This document shows, in pieces, positions 12,996-23,931 of a stretch of 64,000 nucleotides of DNA (positions within the stretch are counted from its first letter, which is position 1; each line of letters opens with the position of its first letter). Where the stretch lies: contig NC_087197.1 in assembly GCF_035594125.1 (NCBI RefSeq), positions 8,416,110-8,480,109 of the forward strand, written 5' to 3'. The notes under the pieces are model-generated. The model was not told the DNA's origin, ran no database searches, and worked only from the letters and a program-made list of their open reading frames with translations. The stretch comes from Scylla paramamosain. Taxonomy: Eukaryota; Arthropoda; Malacostraca; Decapoda; Portunidae. The position numbers and the translations under genes were made by a program.

Positions 12996-13555
12996 CTTTG
13001 GATCGAAAATGAGGATAGAGAAAGTAGGAGGGGAACAGAAAAGGGGGCTACTGTCACGTTGCCTGAGACACCTGGGTTTCAGTGAGGAAAAGGAAGATGA
13101 GGTTTAGAAGAGGAGAGGTGGTGTTCTACAGATTGAAAATTAGATCTTAGACCGCGAATGTTGCAGAAGTTAATGAAGAAAAGTGTGGAGGGGGGTGTTC
13201 AAGACACTTAGGGTCGTCGACAGAAAGGCAGTCCGACCTGGGGACATTTTATGGTATCCTCCCCCAGATGGGGACTCCGAGAGCCAGGTGTAGGAGTCGC
13301 CATGATGATTTTAAAATTTTAGAGTGAAGGGTGTGTGTGTTATTAGGTGCTTGTAGTTTTGTGTGGAGGAAGAGAGTTGTCTCTAGAGGGCAGGCTGTGA
13401 CTGCCTCTCTTGTGTTGTGAGACACAAAGGGGGAAACGTTCAGTGAGGTCACAGCTGGGTTTAATGATAAGTTCACAGCACCCCCTGAACAGTGTATTAG
13501 ACCCTCACTGGGAGTAATTATCGTTTCGGCAGGTGTCTTACCAGTGCCTCCTCCT

Positions 13556-15521
13556 CGCTTTCATTCTCGTGCTATACATGATAGAGAGGTGGCCCACAAA
13601 AGGTACTTAAGCCTTCCATCACCAGAATCTCCAATGCACTTTATATTTCTGCTCTGGAACCATGCCAAGTCTGTCCTCCAACTAGCCAAAATTTCCTACA
13701 TTACCAGAAAATGTCAAAACCTTTCAAGATCTAACTCCCCTCGTGATTTCTGGCTTCTAGCCAAAAATATCTCCAATAACTTTGCTTCTTCTTCTTCTTT
13801 CCCTCCCCTCTACTTCAACCAGATGCCACCACTGCTATCACATCTATTTCTAAAGCTGAACTCTTTGGCTCAAACCTTTGCTAAAAACGCTATCTTGGAC
13901 GATTCTGGGCTTTGTTCCTCCCTCTCCTCCACCCTCTGACTACTTCATGCCACCTATTAAAATTCTTCTCAATGATGTTTTCCATGCCCTCGCTGGCCTA
14001 AACCCTCGGAAGGCTTATGGACCTGGATGGGGTCCCTCCTATTGTTCTCCGAAACTGTGCCTCCGTGCTTGCACCTTGCCTAGTCAAACTCTTTCAGCTC
14101 TGTCTGTCAACATCTACCTTTCCTTCTTGCTGGAAGTTTGCCTACATTCAACCTGTTCCTAAAAAGGATGACCGCTCTAATCCCTCAAACTACCGTCCTA
14201 TTACTTTAATTTCCTGCCTATCTTTAAAAAAAAAGCTTTTTTAATCTGTCCTCAACAGGAAGATTCTTAAACATCTATCACTTCACAACCTTCTATCTGA
14301 TCGCCAGTATTTATTCCGTCAAGGCCGCTGTACTAGTGATCTTCTGGCTTTCCTTACTGAGTCTTGGTCATCCTCTTTTAGAGATTTTGGTGAAACTTTG
14401 GCTGTTGCCTTGAACGTATCAAAAGCTTTTGATAGAGTCTGGCACAAAGCTTTGATTTCCAAACTACCCAATCCCACAGCTCTCATATCCTTCTCTGTAA
14501 CTTCATCTGGAAAGCTCTTTCTAGACCGTTCTATTGCTGCTGTGGTAGACGGTCACTGTTCTTCTCCTAAATCAATTAACAGTAGTGTTCCTCAGGGCTC
14601 CTCGTCCTGTCACCCACTCTCTTCTTATTATTCATTAATGATTTTCTAAACCAAACTTCTTGTCCTATCCACTCTTACGCTGATGATACCACCCTGCACT
14701 TTTCCACGTCTTCTTTTCATAGACGTTCAACCCTTCAGGAGGTAAACATATCACGCAGGGAAGCCACAGAACGCCTGACTTCTAATCTTTCTCAAATATC
14801 TGATTGGGGCAGAGCAAATTTGGTATTGTTCATCATACCTCAAAAACTCAATTCCTCCATCTATCAACTCGACAACAACCTTCCAGACAACTATCCCCTC
14901 TTCTTCAATGACACTCAACTGTCCCCCTCTTCTACACTGAATATCCTCGGTCTGTCCTTTACTTATAATCTGAACTGGAAACTTCTTACATGTGTGGGGG
15001 TCTCCACTCATACTGGTCTTCTAGACAGGTGTGGAATCAAAAGCTTTTCGTCTCATCAACTCTCTTCTCCTCCTAACTGACTGGTCTTCAGCCTCTCTCT
15101 CACCGCCGCAGTATGTTGCATATCTAGCTGTCTTCTACTGCTATTTTCATGCTAACTGCTCTTCTGATCTTGCTTACTGCATGCCTCCCCTCCTTCCACG
15201 GCCTCGCTGCACAAGACTTTCTTCTTTCTCTCACTCCTATTCTGTCCCACACCTCTCTAACGCAAGAGTTAACCAGTATTCTCAATCATTCATCCCTTTT
15301 CTCTGGTAAACTCTGGAAACTCCCTGCCTTCTTTCTGTATTTCCACCTTCCTATGACTTGAATTCCTTCAAAGAGGGAGGTTTAAAGACACTTTATCCAC
15401 CAATTTTTGACCACTGCTTTGATCCTTTTATGGGACTGTGGCATTTCTCAGTGGGCATTTTTTTTTATTAGATTTTTGTTGCTCCTTGGCCAGTGTCCTT
15501 CCTACGCATAAAAAAAAAAAT
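13556..15521 (+). mobile_element. Jockey-like LINE copy 1, 3' portion
   Basis: Continuation of the interrupted plus-strand LINE. It starts at GCTTTCATTCTCGTGC, corresponding to the position where the 5' part stopped at 10180, passes through the RT and C-terminal region, and ends with an A-run (15510-15520). AATACAA follows at 15522-15528, matching 8891-8897. The two halves of copy 1 add to about 3.25 kb, similar to copy 2. Confidence 0.85.
13940..15310 (+). pseudogene. LINE reverse transcriptase and C-terminal region (copy 1), broken
   Basis: Plus-strand RT landmarks are VPPIVLRNCASVLAPC, DDRSNPSNYRPITLISCLS, SKAFDRVWHKALISKLP, SSVPQGS (degenerate) and YADDTTLHF at about 14677-14703. The reading changes frame repeatedly (near 14020, 14230, 14560, 14640 and 14980). 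The C-terminal part contains VPHLSNARVNQYSQSFIPF. An A-rich disruption at 14227-14236 lies in the palm region. It is a decayed pseudogene of the same family as copy 2. Confidence 0.8.
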
Positions 15522-16055
15522 AATACAAATATAAATACACTCACACTCTTACCAGTTATTCTGGCCAGACTGGAGAACCCTGGAAAGATAAGAAAAAACT
15601 ATGAAAGATCACGCACTACAAAAATTAATATATGCATCAAGTAAAAGCAATAATAAAATAATATATAAATGTTGCAAGGTCACTGAGTACCAGAAATATT
15701 TCGATACCATAAAGAAAATATTAAAGGAATGTTGCTGACGTTCGTCATCAATGTTCGGCTGTAGCTAGTTATCACTTCCTTTTTCATCTGTTATTGTTAA
15801 AATGTTATTTATCTATTATTACCCTTGTAACGATTTCAGTTTCACAAATATCTCAGGTAGATTCAGTCTGCTGTTGTTATTGACAGTAAGAACTGTGCAC
15901 ATGTTAAAGCTCCTGCATCTACCTTTTTCTTCAGATCTTGAATGTATGCAGAGCCACCGCTGGCCGGCAGTGAGTAGCGTCAAGTGTAATAGTAACAACA
16001 TCAACATTTATGACAGTTTTGAATTTCAGCACTGGACTGAAAGCCTCTGATAAAT
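15522..16055. other. Low-copy intergenic DNA
   Basis: AT-rich sequence after the LINE poly(A). I see no recognisable coding region, RNA gene or repeat. Short ORFs on both strands lack recognisable domains. Confidence 0.4.
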
Positions 16056-16457
16056 TTAGTTTTCTCCAGTTGCTGCCTCGTTGAACTGTGAGGCATTTTC
16101 AATGAGAGTAGAATAAGCAAACATTACACAACAGAGAGGATCTTCTGAGTGTGGCTTGCTTGCTGTTGCTTGTGCCACAAGCTTCTGCTTTGCATCTGTC
16201 TCCTCAAGAATCAAAATTTTGTTCAAGATAAAATGAAGAGCCACTTCTGTAAAACTAAATGTTTTTTGGACAGGTGTGGATGAAACCATGTACTGTGGCG
16301 TCACTTCCCTTAGTGCCCAGGAGTAGCAGTTTTTATTGAAAAAGTTTTGTTGTAAGTGTAGATGACCAGAGTTTAGAAGGCGACAGTTCCAGTAATGTGT
16401 ATATTGTGAAATAATATCTATCATTGCTTGTATGGAAAGGGATGTCATTGCTGACAT
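16056..16457 (-). CDS. Orphan ORF of 133 codons, possible exon or gene fragment
   Basis: A minus-strand open frame from ATG at 16457 to a stop at 16056. The protein is not low-complexity: it begins MSAMTSLSIQAMIDIIS, has a mixed middle with five Cys, and ends ASQFNEAATGEN. I do not recognise the family and see no signal peptide or clear membrane segment. A TAG dinucleotide 16 bases upstream of the ATG could be a splice acceptor, so this might be an exon of an unrecognised gene or a relic of an element. It stands out only because its composition is more protein-like than other short ORFs nearby. The chance of it being a spurious ORF is substantial. Confidence 0.2.
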   Translation of the reverse strand: MSAMTSLSIQAMIDIISQYTHYWNCRLLNSGHLHLQQNFFNKNCYSWALREVTPQYMVSSTPVQKTFSFTEVALHFILNKILILEETDAKQKLVAQATASKPHSEDPLCCVMFAYSTLIENASQFNEAATGEN

Positions 16458-16509
16458 TGTTGTGTGTGCTAGAACGTAGGTGTGATATTTAGTAAGTTTC
16501 CCTTGTTAA

Positions 16510-16617
16510 CATGATGCAGCACTGCCACCTTATCTATCTCTAAGGCTGAACTCTTCGCTCAGCAGACTTTTCCTCAAAACTGATTTAGGGCTTGTTCCCT
16601 TCCTCTCCTCCACTTAA
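16510..16617 (+). mobile_element. Short relic of the Jockey-like LINE
   Basis: About 110 bp (TATCTATCTCTAAGGCTGAA, then GGGCTTGTTCCCTTCCTCTC) align with the linker just before the RT in copy 1 (about 13825-13932), with small deletions. There is no 5' or 3' end. It is an old fragment of the same LINE family. Confidence 0.6.
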
Positions 16618-19600
16618 TGTTTAAAATAAATGGTGAAAAAAATATTGTTAGGCGAAGCAAAACATTTTATTTTTCAGTCAGATCATTAACATACTGTGCT
16701 TTCTGGCCATCCAATCTTCATACCTCAATACTTCACACTTCATACTCCATAAGTAAATGGTCTTTTGTTTTTCAAGAACAAATTAGACAAAACACCTAGA
16801 CTCTCGTCTCACATGTAAAGTGTTATTCCTGCTCAAAATAAATGAATCTGCGTCACTGTTGTCAATAGCCGTAGTTGTAGCAGAAATGGTAGCGCTGATG
16901 TAACAAGTGAATAACAGGAAGGTTGCAAGTGGCAGAAAATCTGGTAAGGTACTCCTGTGTGATCCCCAGGTCCTCGTTGAATGGAAATCGAGTCCCTTTC
17001 ACCTCATACTGTGGCTGTGGTAGCCCTCTCTCTAGTTCAAGACTTTAATTATTTGCATATAATATTTTAAATTCTTATAAAATACAGCATTATGTGGATG
17101 ACATGGGTCTGTAGGCTTTGGCGCTAAGAGAGGGTATTGAGGCCTTTCGGATAATATATATATAATTTAGTTCTAAATTCTACTTAATAAATAACACAAT
17201 AGGTTCTATTGTATTATTTTACTTTGCCTTGAATTATTTACTCAATCTCTAGTTACGTGGTAAAACATCCAAAAGTATTAAAAATAATTATTTGGTAGCA
17301 TAACTTTTATTTTGTCTACAGGCACTGATGTCTCTTTGGAGTATTGAATTTATAGGCGTAGTTTGTGTTTAACAAAAAGTGAAAGTGGGTGCAGCTGGCA
17401 GGACAGAATGACAGCTCACCTTTTCACAAAACAAACAAATTTATTTCATTACTATTTAATTATAATTAATTCACAATTTAATTCACATGAACAGAACTTA
17501 ACAACCCAAATTTCACCATACATACTCCCAGCTAATTGACAGTCATTTCTTGCCTCCGAAAAATCCAATTTTAAAATTATCCTCACAGGCTTGAAATTTT
17601 AAGTGAGGCAGTCAGAAGACCGACCGTCACTCACGATACCAACATCAGCATTACATGACCGCGAGGCGAGGAACAAGATACATGACACGTGCTACTCTAC
17701 CATATTCGAACACCGAGGCATATTATCCCCTACCCAGTTTGACTTTTCTAATTAACATAACATACAGTATATAGACAACTTATCAATTACATATTGCAAG
17801 AAATAGAAGACGTGAGGTGGTGTACAAGGGGAGGACAGAGGAGGGCAGTGCATCTCTGCCACTGGCACGCCAGCGCGGCGTCTCTCACAGCCGTCTGGCT
17901 TGCTAGTTGCCTCAGTAACATGTATTTTCTTTCTCTTCTCTCCAATGTTAGTAAAAGATTGGGATCTATCATCCCAGTAGTGAAATCAATCAAGGACTGG
18001 AAAAAATTTAGCGGCATGGGCAAAAAAAATTCCCAGCGTTGTTTTTAGATAATTTATCTTCGATTGTTTGATTTGATTGATAGCTGTGTACCCGCCTAGT
18101 CAGCTGAGACATTAATTTTGTACTCCTTATCCAAATTAACCATTAGATATACGCGTTAGCGAGTCATTTAAAACATTGAGAATACAAGACAAGACACTAC
18201 ACGGTGGTAGCATCAGCAACAGCAACAGCACCAGAGGATACATTGCCTTATAGCAAACTGCATGATGCGGTTCTGATTTTGTGGCCCATTAAAGCAATTA
18301 GGTGCGGTCATGGACTTTTACTTACGAATGACATTATTTTACTGTGTTGGTACTCGGCAAGCACCATCAGCTGATTCTGACACTGCCGGTGTCTGTCGCT
18401 CAGAAGATTCGTGCCTCTAGTCTTGGATGTGATTTGTTTTATTATCTTTTTAACTCTACAGATACAAACATATGTGCACAACCCACACAGTGTTAACATA
18501 CATTGCACCAAATAACATTTTGGGGGTCAGAATGAATTTTAAGCGGATCTTACGCTTAAAAGATTTCAGTTTGCAGTGGAGGGTATTTCCCCTCATATTT
18601 TCAGTCAACGTAATTGGGGGAAGTGGATTTTCCTGCTCATTTTGCAATCTGGTTTCTCTGAGAGGCCATGTGGAGTCCCACATACACTTCTGTGCCTTAC
18701 TTAAGTTTGTTAGAAGTAGGAGCATCGTGTGCACTACTCTTCCTTCCTCTCACAAATTATCAGTGTACTGAATTTTCATCTTTAGTTCCTGGCCAATATC
18801 TGCAAACATTGTAGCAACATTTGTATATAAACTGCATCCACAGACCACAAATCCACTCACTTTCAGCCTTGCACCGTTTCATTTCCCTAATACAAAATCT
18901 ACACGAAACAACCCTAGTCCTGTCTCACTCTTTTGCTTCTACAGCAAAATTCCCACCTGACTTCCCATAGCTACATCTTCACATGAGCACTCCTATTTTG
19001 ACATGTAATATGCTTCCTTCCATCACTTAACTAACTCTTCGCCGCAGTAACTGGTACTCCTCCCTGCTTGCACGGTTGGTCACTCATGTGGAGCATCCGC
19101 TCTACTGCTACATTTTCGCTACATATGGTCTACTGCAGTTATTTCATATAAGCATTGTTACTACCCCAGATTCCTTCCCCCATCCCCCTCTTACAGCTGC
19201 CACCTGACCTGGTCAGTTTTTCTTAGAATTTACCACCTACGTAAACTAGTGCGGGGGTTCAACTACAGGTTATATAATCTCATCTGGTCTCCTGCACACT
19301 TTTAAACAAACGGTCATGCAACACCAGGCTCAGCACCCCCTCCCCTTACGGCTGCCACTATCTTCAGGTCAGCCCTCCCTAAACTGCCAAGTTTGTAGTT
19401 TAGTACAGGACTCGTACCAATCACTTTTACAGAATTCTTCTGGTCTCCTCTGGTGAGTTAAACAAATGGGGTCGTCAACCAGTTTCCACTTCCCACAAGT
19501 AAGGGAATATTGCAACTGCCAAACAACTCCAACCAGTTGAAAGAGAATAGCAAACCACATTTAGCTGCGACAAGGAAACAAACGGTTATGAGGATTGAAG

Positions 19601-20331
19601 TATTCTATGAGCTTCCGCCCTCACGAATAAATGGCCCTCATAGAATAAATGGCACGGCCCGAGTAGGAAACAGATGAGACTGCACAACAGAAAAACTATA
19701 ATCCTCTGGGTCCAAAGCTCTAAACAGAAATTTGAAGCCCATTAGCATTTAGCAATACAATAAGACACCATATTAAATACAAAGACACCAAGCAGGGACG
19801 GGGCAGGGGAAGCTCGTCATTACTACAAATTTGGCTTGGCATGCCACACCTCAGTCAGAACCTTATGAAAGGGGCGGTGACAGGGACCGCTTAACTCCTA
19901 TAAAGTACTATCTAATCCACTCTCTCTAAACTGTACAAATGTAGTCCTATTCCGGTGCCAGTGTCAGGCAATGACTCAAAGGGGATAGGGAAGGGGAAGA
20001 ACAGAGAAGTAATACGCCACCCACCCGATCGCCCTCACTCATACTAATTTCACCTCACAGAGATCGGTATTAAAAAAAATAATAATAATAAATATATAAA
20101 ATAACCTGTGAGTAAACGGCTAAGTCTGGATGGATTCTGATTACCCTGTTTACACAAAATATGAACTCTTCTAACAGTATAATGTGTGGGACTCAATATG
20201 AAAGCCACAACAGGAAATAAGGAAATTTAAATGGAGAAGTGGAATATTCCTAGTATATGAAGAATCTTTACAGGAAACACGTTGTGAGTAACCAAGCTAT
20301 TCATCGTGCCTCTTGCACCTACTGTCTTCGT
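16618..20331. other. Low-copy intergenic DNA without a recognised gene
   Basis: About 3.7 kb outside the satellite with mixed base composition. ORFs of 60-100 codons (for example 17794-18048 plus, 18456-18734 minus, 18472-18771 plus) overlap on both strands and show no recognisable domain. No tRNA or other RNA gene was recognised. It may hold introns or regulatory DNA of an unseen gene, but nothing here supports one. Confidence 0.4.

Positions 20332-20418
<87 letters not shown>
20332..20418 (+). repeat. (C)n then (CT)39 microsatellite
   Basis: A C-run at 20332-20340 is followed by uninterrupted CT dinucleotides at 20341-20418. The ORF across it encodes only alternating Leu-Ser and is spurious. 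Confidence 0.98.
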
Positions 20419-20422
<4 letters not shown>

Positions 20423-21247
20423 CTGTATGATAACTTAAAAGAAAGTTCTACTTACTTGGAAACTGTACAAAAAACCGACATGCAAGTGAACCAGGTGCTC
20501 AATCTCGTGCTTGTTACAAAAAATGAATAGAAATTCTGAATGTTGGTGAAGAGTTCAGCAATAGCCACCACCGCGCAATCCCCTTTTGTTATCAACTTCT
20601 TGGCTGACGAGTCAAAGTAAAGGCGCATAGAAAAGTCCCTGACTACAAAAAAGCAAATATTTGGAAACTCAGATCAGTCCTCAATTAAATGGATTGGAGT
20701 TTCTTACATGTATAACCACAGACATTAATGCTCAGTGGAAAATTTTCACTGATAAATATTAATAAGTTGTGCAAGAATAGGTGCTCATGAAAAATCGTCG
20801 TCCAACTCAAAACGTTAAGCCTTAATGATATAGAATACATAAATAGTTGAATGCCTGCGCACAAAGATGGGCGCCAATAACAAGTTAAAATCCTATAGTA
20901 ATAACGATGAACGTGCTAGATTCATAGAGTTAAGACGTAGAGGTAAAGAGGTTAATTAAACATAGCTAAAGGTCCACCAAATTAAACGCTGCAAAACAAA
21001 GTAGGACGAATCCAAAGGAATTTCATAGCTTTATCAAGTAAAACAGTTTACCCATAGGTAGGTAAGGAAAGGTATGGTAGGAATTGGTAGGATTTTTGTT
21101 AATGTAAGCTTACAGAATTTCCATGGTGAAAAATTTCCATTGTTTTTGCATCTGTTGAGATGTCCCCAACTAATACAGACTGATCACGAGATGCTGATGA
21201 TATGCTCTACGTCTACGGACAGAAGACACTGTCTACGTCGTTGGTTC
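20419..21247. other. Low-copy intergenic DNA
   Basis: About 830 bp between the CT microsatellite and the 5S relic, with no recognisable gene or repeat. Just before the relic, GTCTACGGACAGAAGACACTG (21210-21230) has a 5S-start-like beginning, but the similarity is too short to call. Confidence 0.4.
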
Positions 21248-21299
21248 CGGTTAGTACTTGGATGGGTGACCGCCTGGGAACACCAGATGTTGTTGGCAT
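21248..21299 (+). pseudogene. 5S rRNA 3' half, relic
   Basis: 52 bp from CGGTTAGTACTTGGATGGGTG to TGTTGTTGGCAT correspond to about the last 52 nt of 5S rRNA, including the internal box C (CTTGGATGGGTGACCGCC) and the 3' strand of the terminal stem. A TTTTT run follows at 21306, as expected of a Pol III terminator. The 5' half is missing or unrecognisable, so it cannot make normal 5S rRNA. With the 5' half at 22348 on the same strand it looks like the two edges of one former 5S repeat spacer. Confidence 0.8.
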
Positions 21300-21431
21300 T
21301 CCAAAATTTTTATTTCCTTATTTATTCATCATTTTGCTCTTTTCCTCCCTCCCTTGATGATAAAACAATGCAATAAGACAAGCAGAAAAGAAAAACAAAT
21401 AATAAAATGCTTCTCCATTGACAAATAAAGC

Positions 21432-21637
<206 letters not shown>

Positions 21638-21661
21638 TTATTATTCTTTTTCATACTTCAA

Positions 21662-21850
21662 GATCAACGAGGTTAAGCAACGGCTCTAAGGGCAAAACGT
21701 GGATGGGTGACTACACAAGCTTCATCCCGCAACTGGATCAGGATCACGGGTCCCCGTCCCAGCCATTTTCTTTGTGATTGGCCCAGACATTCCTGGGCCG
21801 AGAGCACACCCAACTACTGCCACCACCCTCACATCATCATTGTTCTTAAT
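21662..21850 (+). mobile_element. 5S-derived SINE-like sequence
   Basis: GATCAACGAGGTTAAGCAACG followed by ACGTGGATGGGTGAC (21662-21711) keeps the two internal promoter regions of 5S rRNA (box A around TTAAGCAACG, box C around TGGATGGGTGAC) in order and about correctly spaced, while the rest diverges. A body of about 140 bp unrelated to 5S follows, ending in TTC/AAT-rich repeats that could be the tail. This organisation is known for 5S-headed SINEs (SINE3 type). It could also be a decayed 5S pseudogene. I cannot identify a named family. Confidence 0.5.
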
Positions 21851-21854
21851 AATT

Positions 21855-22310
<456 letters not shown>

Positions 22311-22347
22311 AATCTTCTAATAGTCGGAAACTCAAGCGCTCACCAAG

Positions 22348-22399
22348 GCCAACGACCACACAACGTTGAATACACCGCTTCTCGTCTGATCAGCGAAAT
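22348..22399 (+). pseudogene. 5S rRNA 5' half fused to satellite
   Basis: GCCAACGACCACACAACGTTG through CTCGTCTGATCAGCGAAAT matches about nt 1-52 of arthropod-type 5S rRNA. It then passes directly into satellite at ACACGCATTAAGTAAGGTTG, where the satellite consensus reads AAAATACACGCATTTAGTAAGG. The shared AAAT(A) at the joint suggests a microhomology-type junction. The remainder of 5S is absent here. Confidence 0.85.
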
Positions 22400-23439
22400 A
22401 CACGCATTAAGTAAGGTTGTTCTGTTTCCTCAATTAAGAGTGCGTTATTCATCAGTTTCAGCATTTTCGTAATCTTCAGGAAATCTCTCCATATACACGA
22501 GTTTTTGCGTTGTTTGCTTTGTGGTTCTTTTGAACTATAAAACACTCATTATACACTTTTCTTGCAATGTCCTTTTGTTTCCTGCGAATATAGAGTGTGC
22601 TTTTGCATCAATTTTCGCGTTTTTGTAGGTAAAAAGCTCAAAAACAATCAAAATATACCTTTTTGGTAACGTTTTTCTATTTCTTGATATTGGTTGGTTT
22701 GCATCCGTTTTAACGTTTTTCTACGTAAAACACTGAGAAGACACGTTTTCAGTAACTTTGTTTTGGATTCCCATATAGAGTGAGTTCCCTTATTATTTAT
22801 CATTTCGGTGCGTAAACATGCTAAAAAACACACAAAACAGAGATTTCTAGTAAGGTCGTTTAATTTCCTCATATTGGAGGCTTTGCATGCACTTTAGGGT
22901 TTGGTACATAAGTCCGAACAAAAAAAGCTGAAATTATCTTTTTTGATAATATTCTTTCATCAAATAATTACCCAGAATTTTCCCAGAATTTTGGCATCTT
23001 GGTACCTATGAAAATGAATAAACAAAAAAAAAAAAAAAAATCCTAATTTATTTATTTATTTATTTTTTCTAAATAAAGAGTGTTAATATTTGTGGGTTTT
23101 AGCTTTTTGGTACTTAAGGAACTTATAAAAATCACTCATAATACACGTTTCTCGTAATGTTCTTTCACGTTTTTCCCAAACATAAGGTTCTTTGTATGTA
23201 TTTAAGCGTTTTTTACTACATAACATGATAAAAAACACTCAAAATACATGTATTTGGTACTGTTATTCTGTTTCTCCACAAAATGTATTTTGCAAGCGTT
23301 TTTAGCGTTTTGTTATGTAAGGAGCTTAAAAACACTTAAAGGCAAGTGCTCTTCTTAAAATTTGGTTTTTATTCATGTAATGTGATTGCCCTGTGTTTTA
23401 GTGCTTTATTGCGTAACACGCTCAAAAACACTGAAAAAG

Positions 23440-23931
23440 ACATGCAAAGCCTCCTCTATATGAGGAAATTAAAGACCTTACCACAAATCTGTCTTTTAAG
23501 TGTTTTTCAGTTTGTTAGGCACCAAAACGATAAATAATAAGGAACTCACTCTATGTGGGAATCCAAAAGAAAACTACTGAAAATGTGTCTTCTCAATGTT
23601 TTACGTAGAAAAACGCTAAAACTGATGCAAATCAACCAATATCACCAAGAAGCAGAAAAAACATTACCAAAAATGTATATTTTGAGTAAAGTTTCTTGAG
23701 CTTGTTACATACAAAAAAAAAAAACGCAAAAAAATTGATACAAAGCACTCTACATTTGGAAACAAAGGGACATTGCGAGAAAAGTGTATAATAAATGTTT
23801 TATAGTTTAAAAAAACACAAGGCAAAAAACGCAAAAACTCGTGTATATGGAGAAGTTTCGTAGATACCAAAATGCTGAAACTCATGAGTAACACTCTTAA
23901 TTGAGAAACAAAACAACCTTACTAAATGCAT
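23440..23931 (-). repeat. Inverted satellite island 1
   Basis: About 490 bp of the satellite in reverse orientation inside the forward array. It enters at ACTGAAAAAGACATGCAAAG and leaves at AAATGCATGTCAAAAACAC. It covers the reverse complement of the monomers from GCATTTAGTAAGG to the TCATATAGGAGGCTTTGCATG variant. Confidence 0.85.

Larger units (their letters stand above)
10181..13555 (-). mobile_element. Jockey-like LINE copy 2, nested in copy 1
   Basis: A near full-length (about 3.4 kb) copy of the same family in the opposite direction. Its 5' end lies at about 13555 (leader with GCCGAAACGATAATTACTCC on the element strand) and its 3' end is the T-run at 10181-10196, which is the poly(A) tail. 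It carries leader, endonuclease, linker, RT and C-terminal region in order. It lies inside copy 1, with GCTT at both junctions (10179-10182 overlapping the T-run, and 13557-13560) as a possible short target duplication. Several frameshifts disable it. Confidence 0.85.

Noticed and set aside
12196..13107. Plus-strand ORFs of 60-80 codons
   Set aside because: They are antisense readings of the minus-strand LINE endonuclease region.
18472..18771. Zinc-finger-like segment CSFCNLVSLRGHVESH
   Set aside because: The gap between the Cys pair and the His pair is 7 residues against about 12 in C2H2 fingers, and there is no neighbouring finger.
20306..20530. Ser-Leu repeat ORF
   Set aside because: It is a translation of the (CT)n microsatellite.
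21210..21230. Possible 5S start GTCTACGGAC
   Set aside because: Only about ten bases resemble a 5S start, of a form different from the arthropod-like start at 22348; too short to support.
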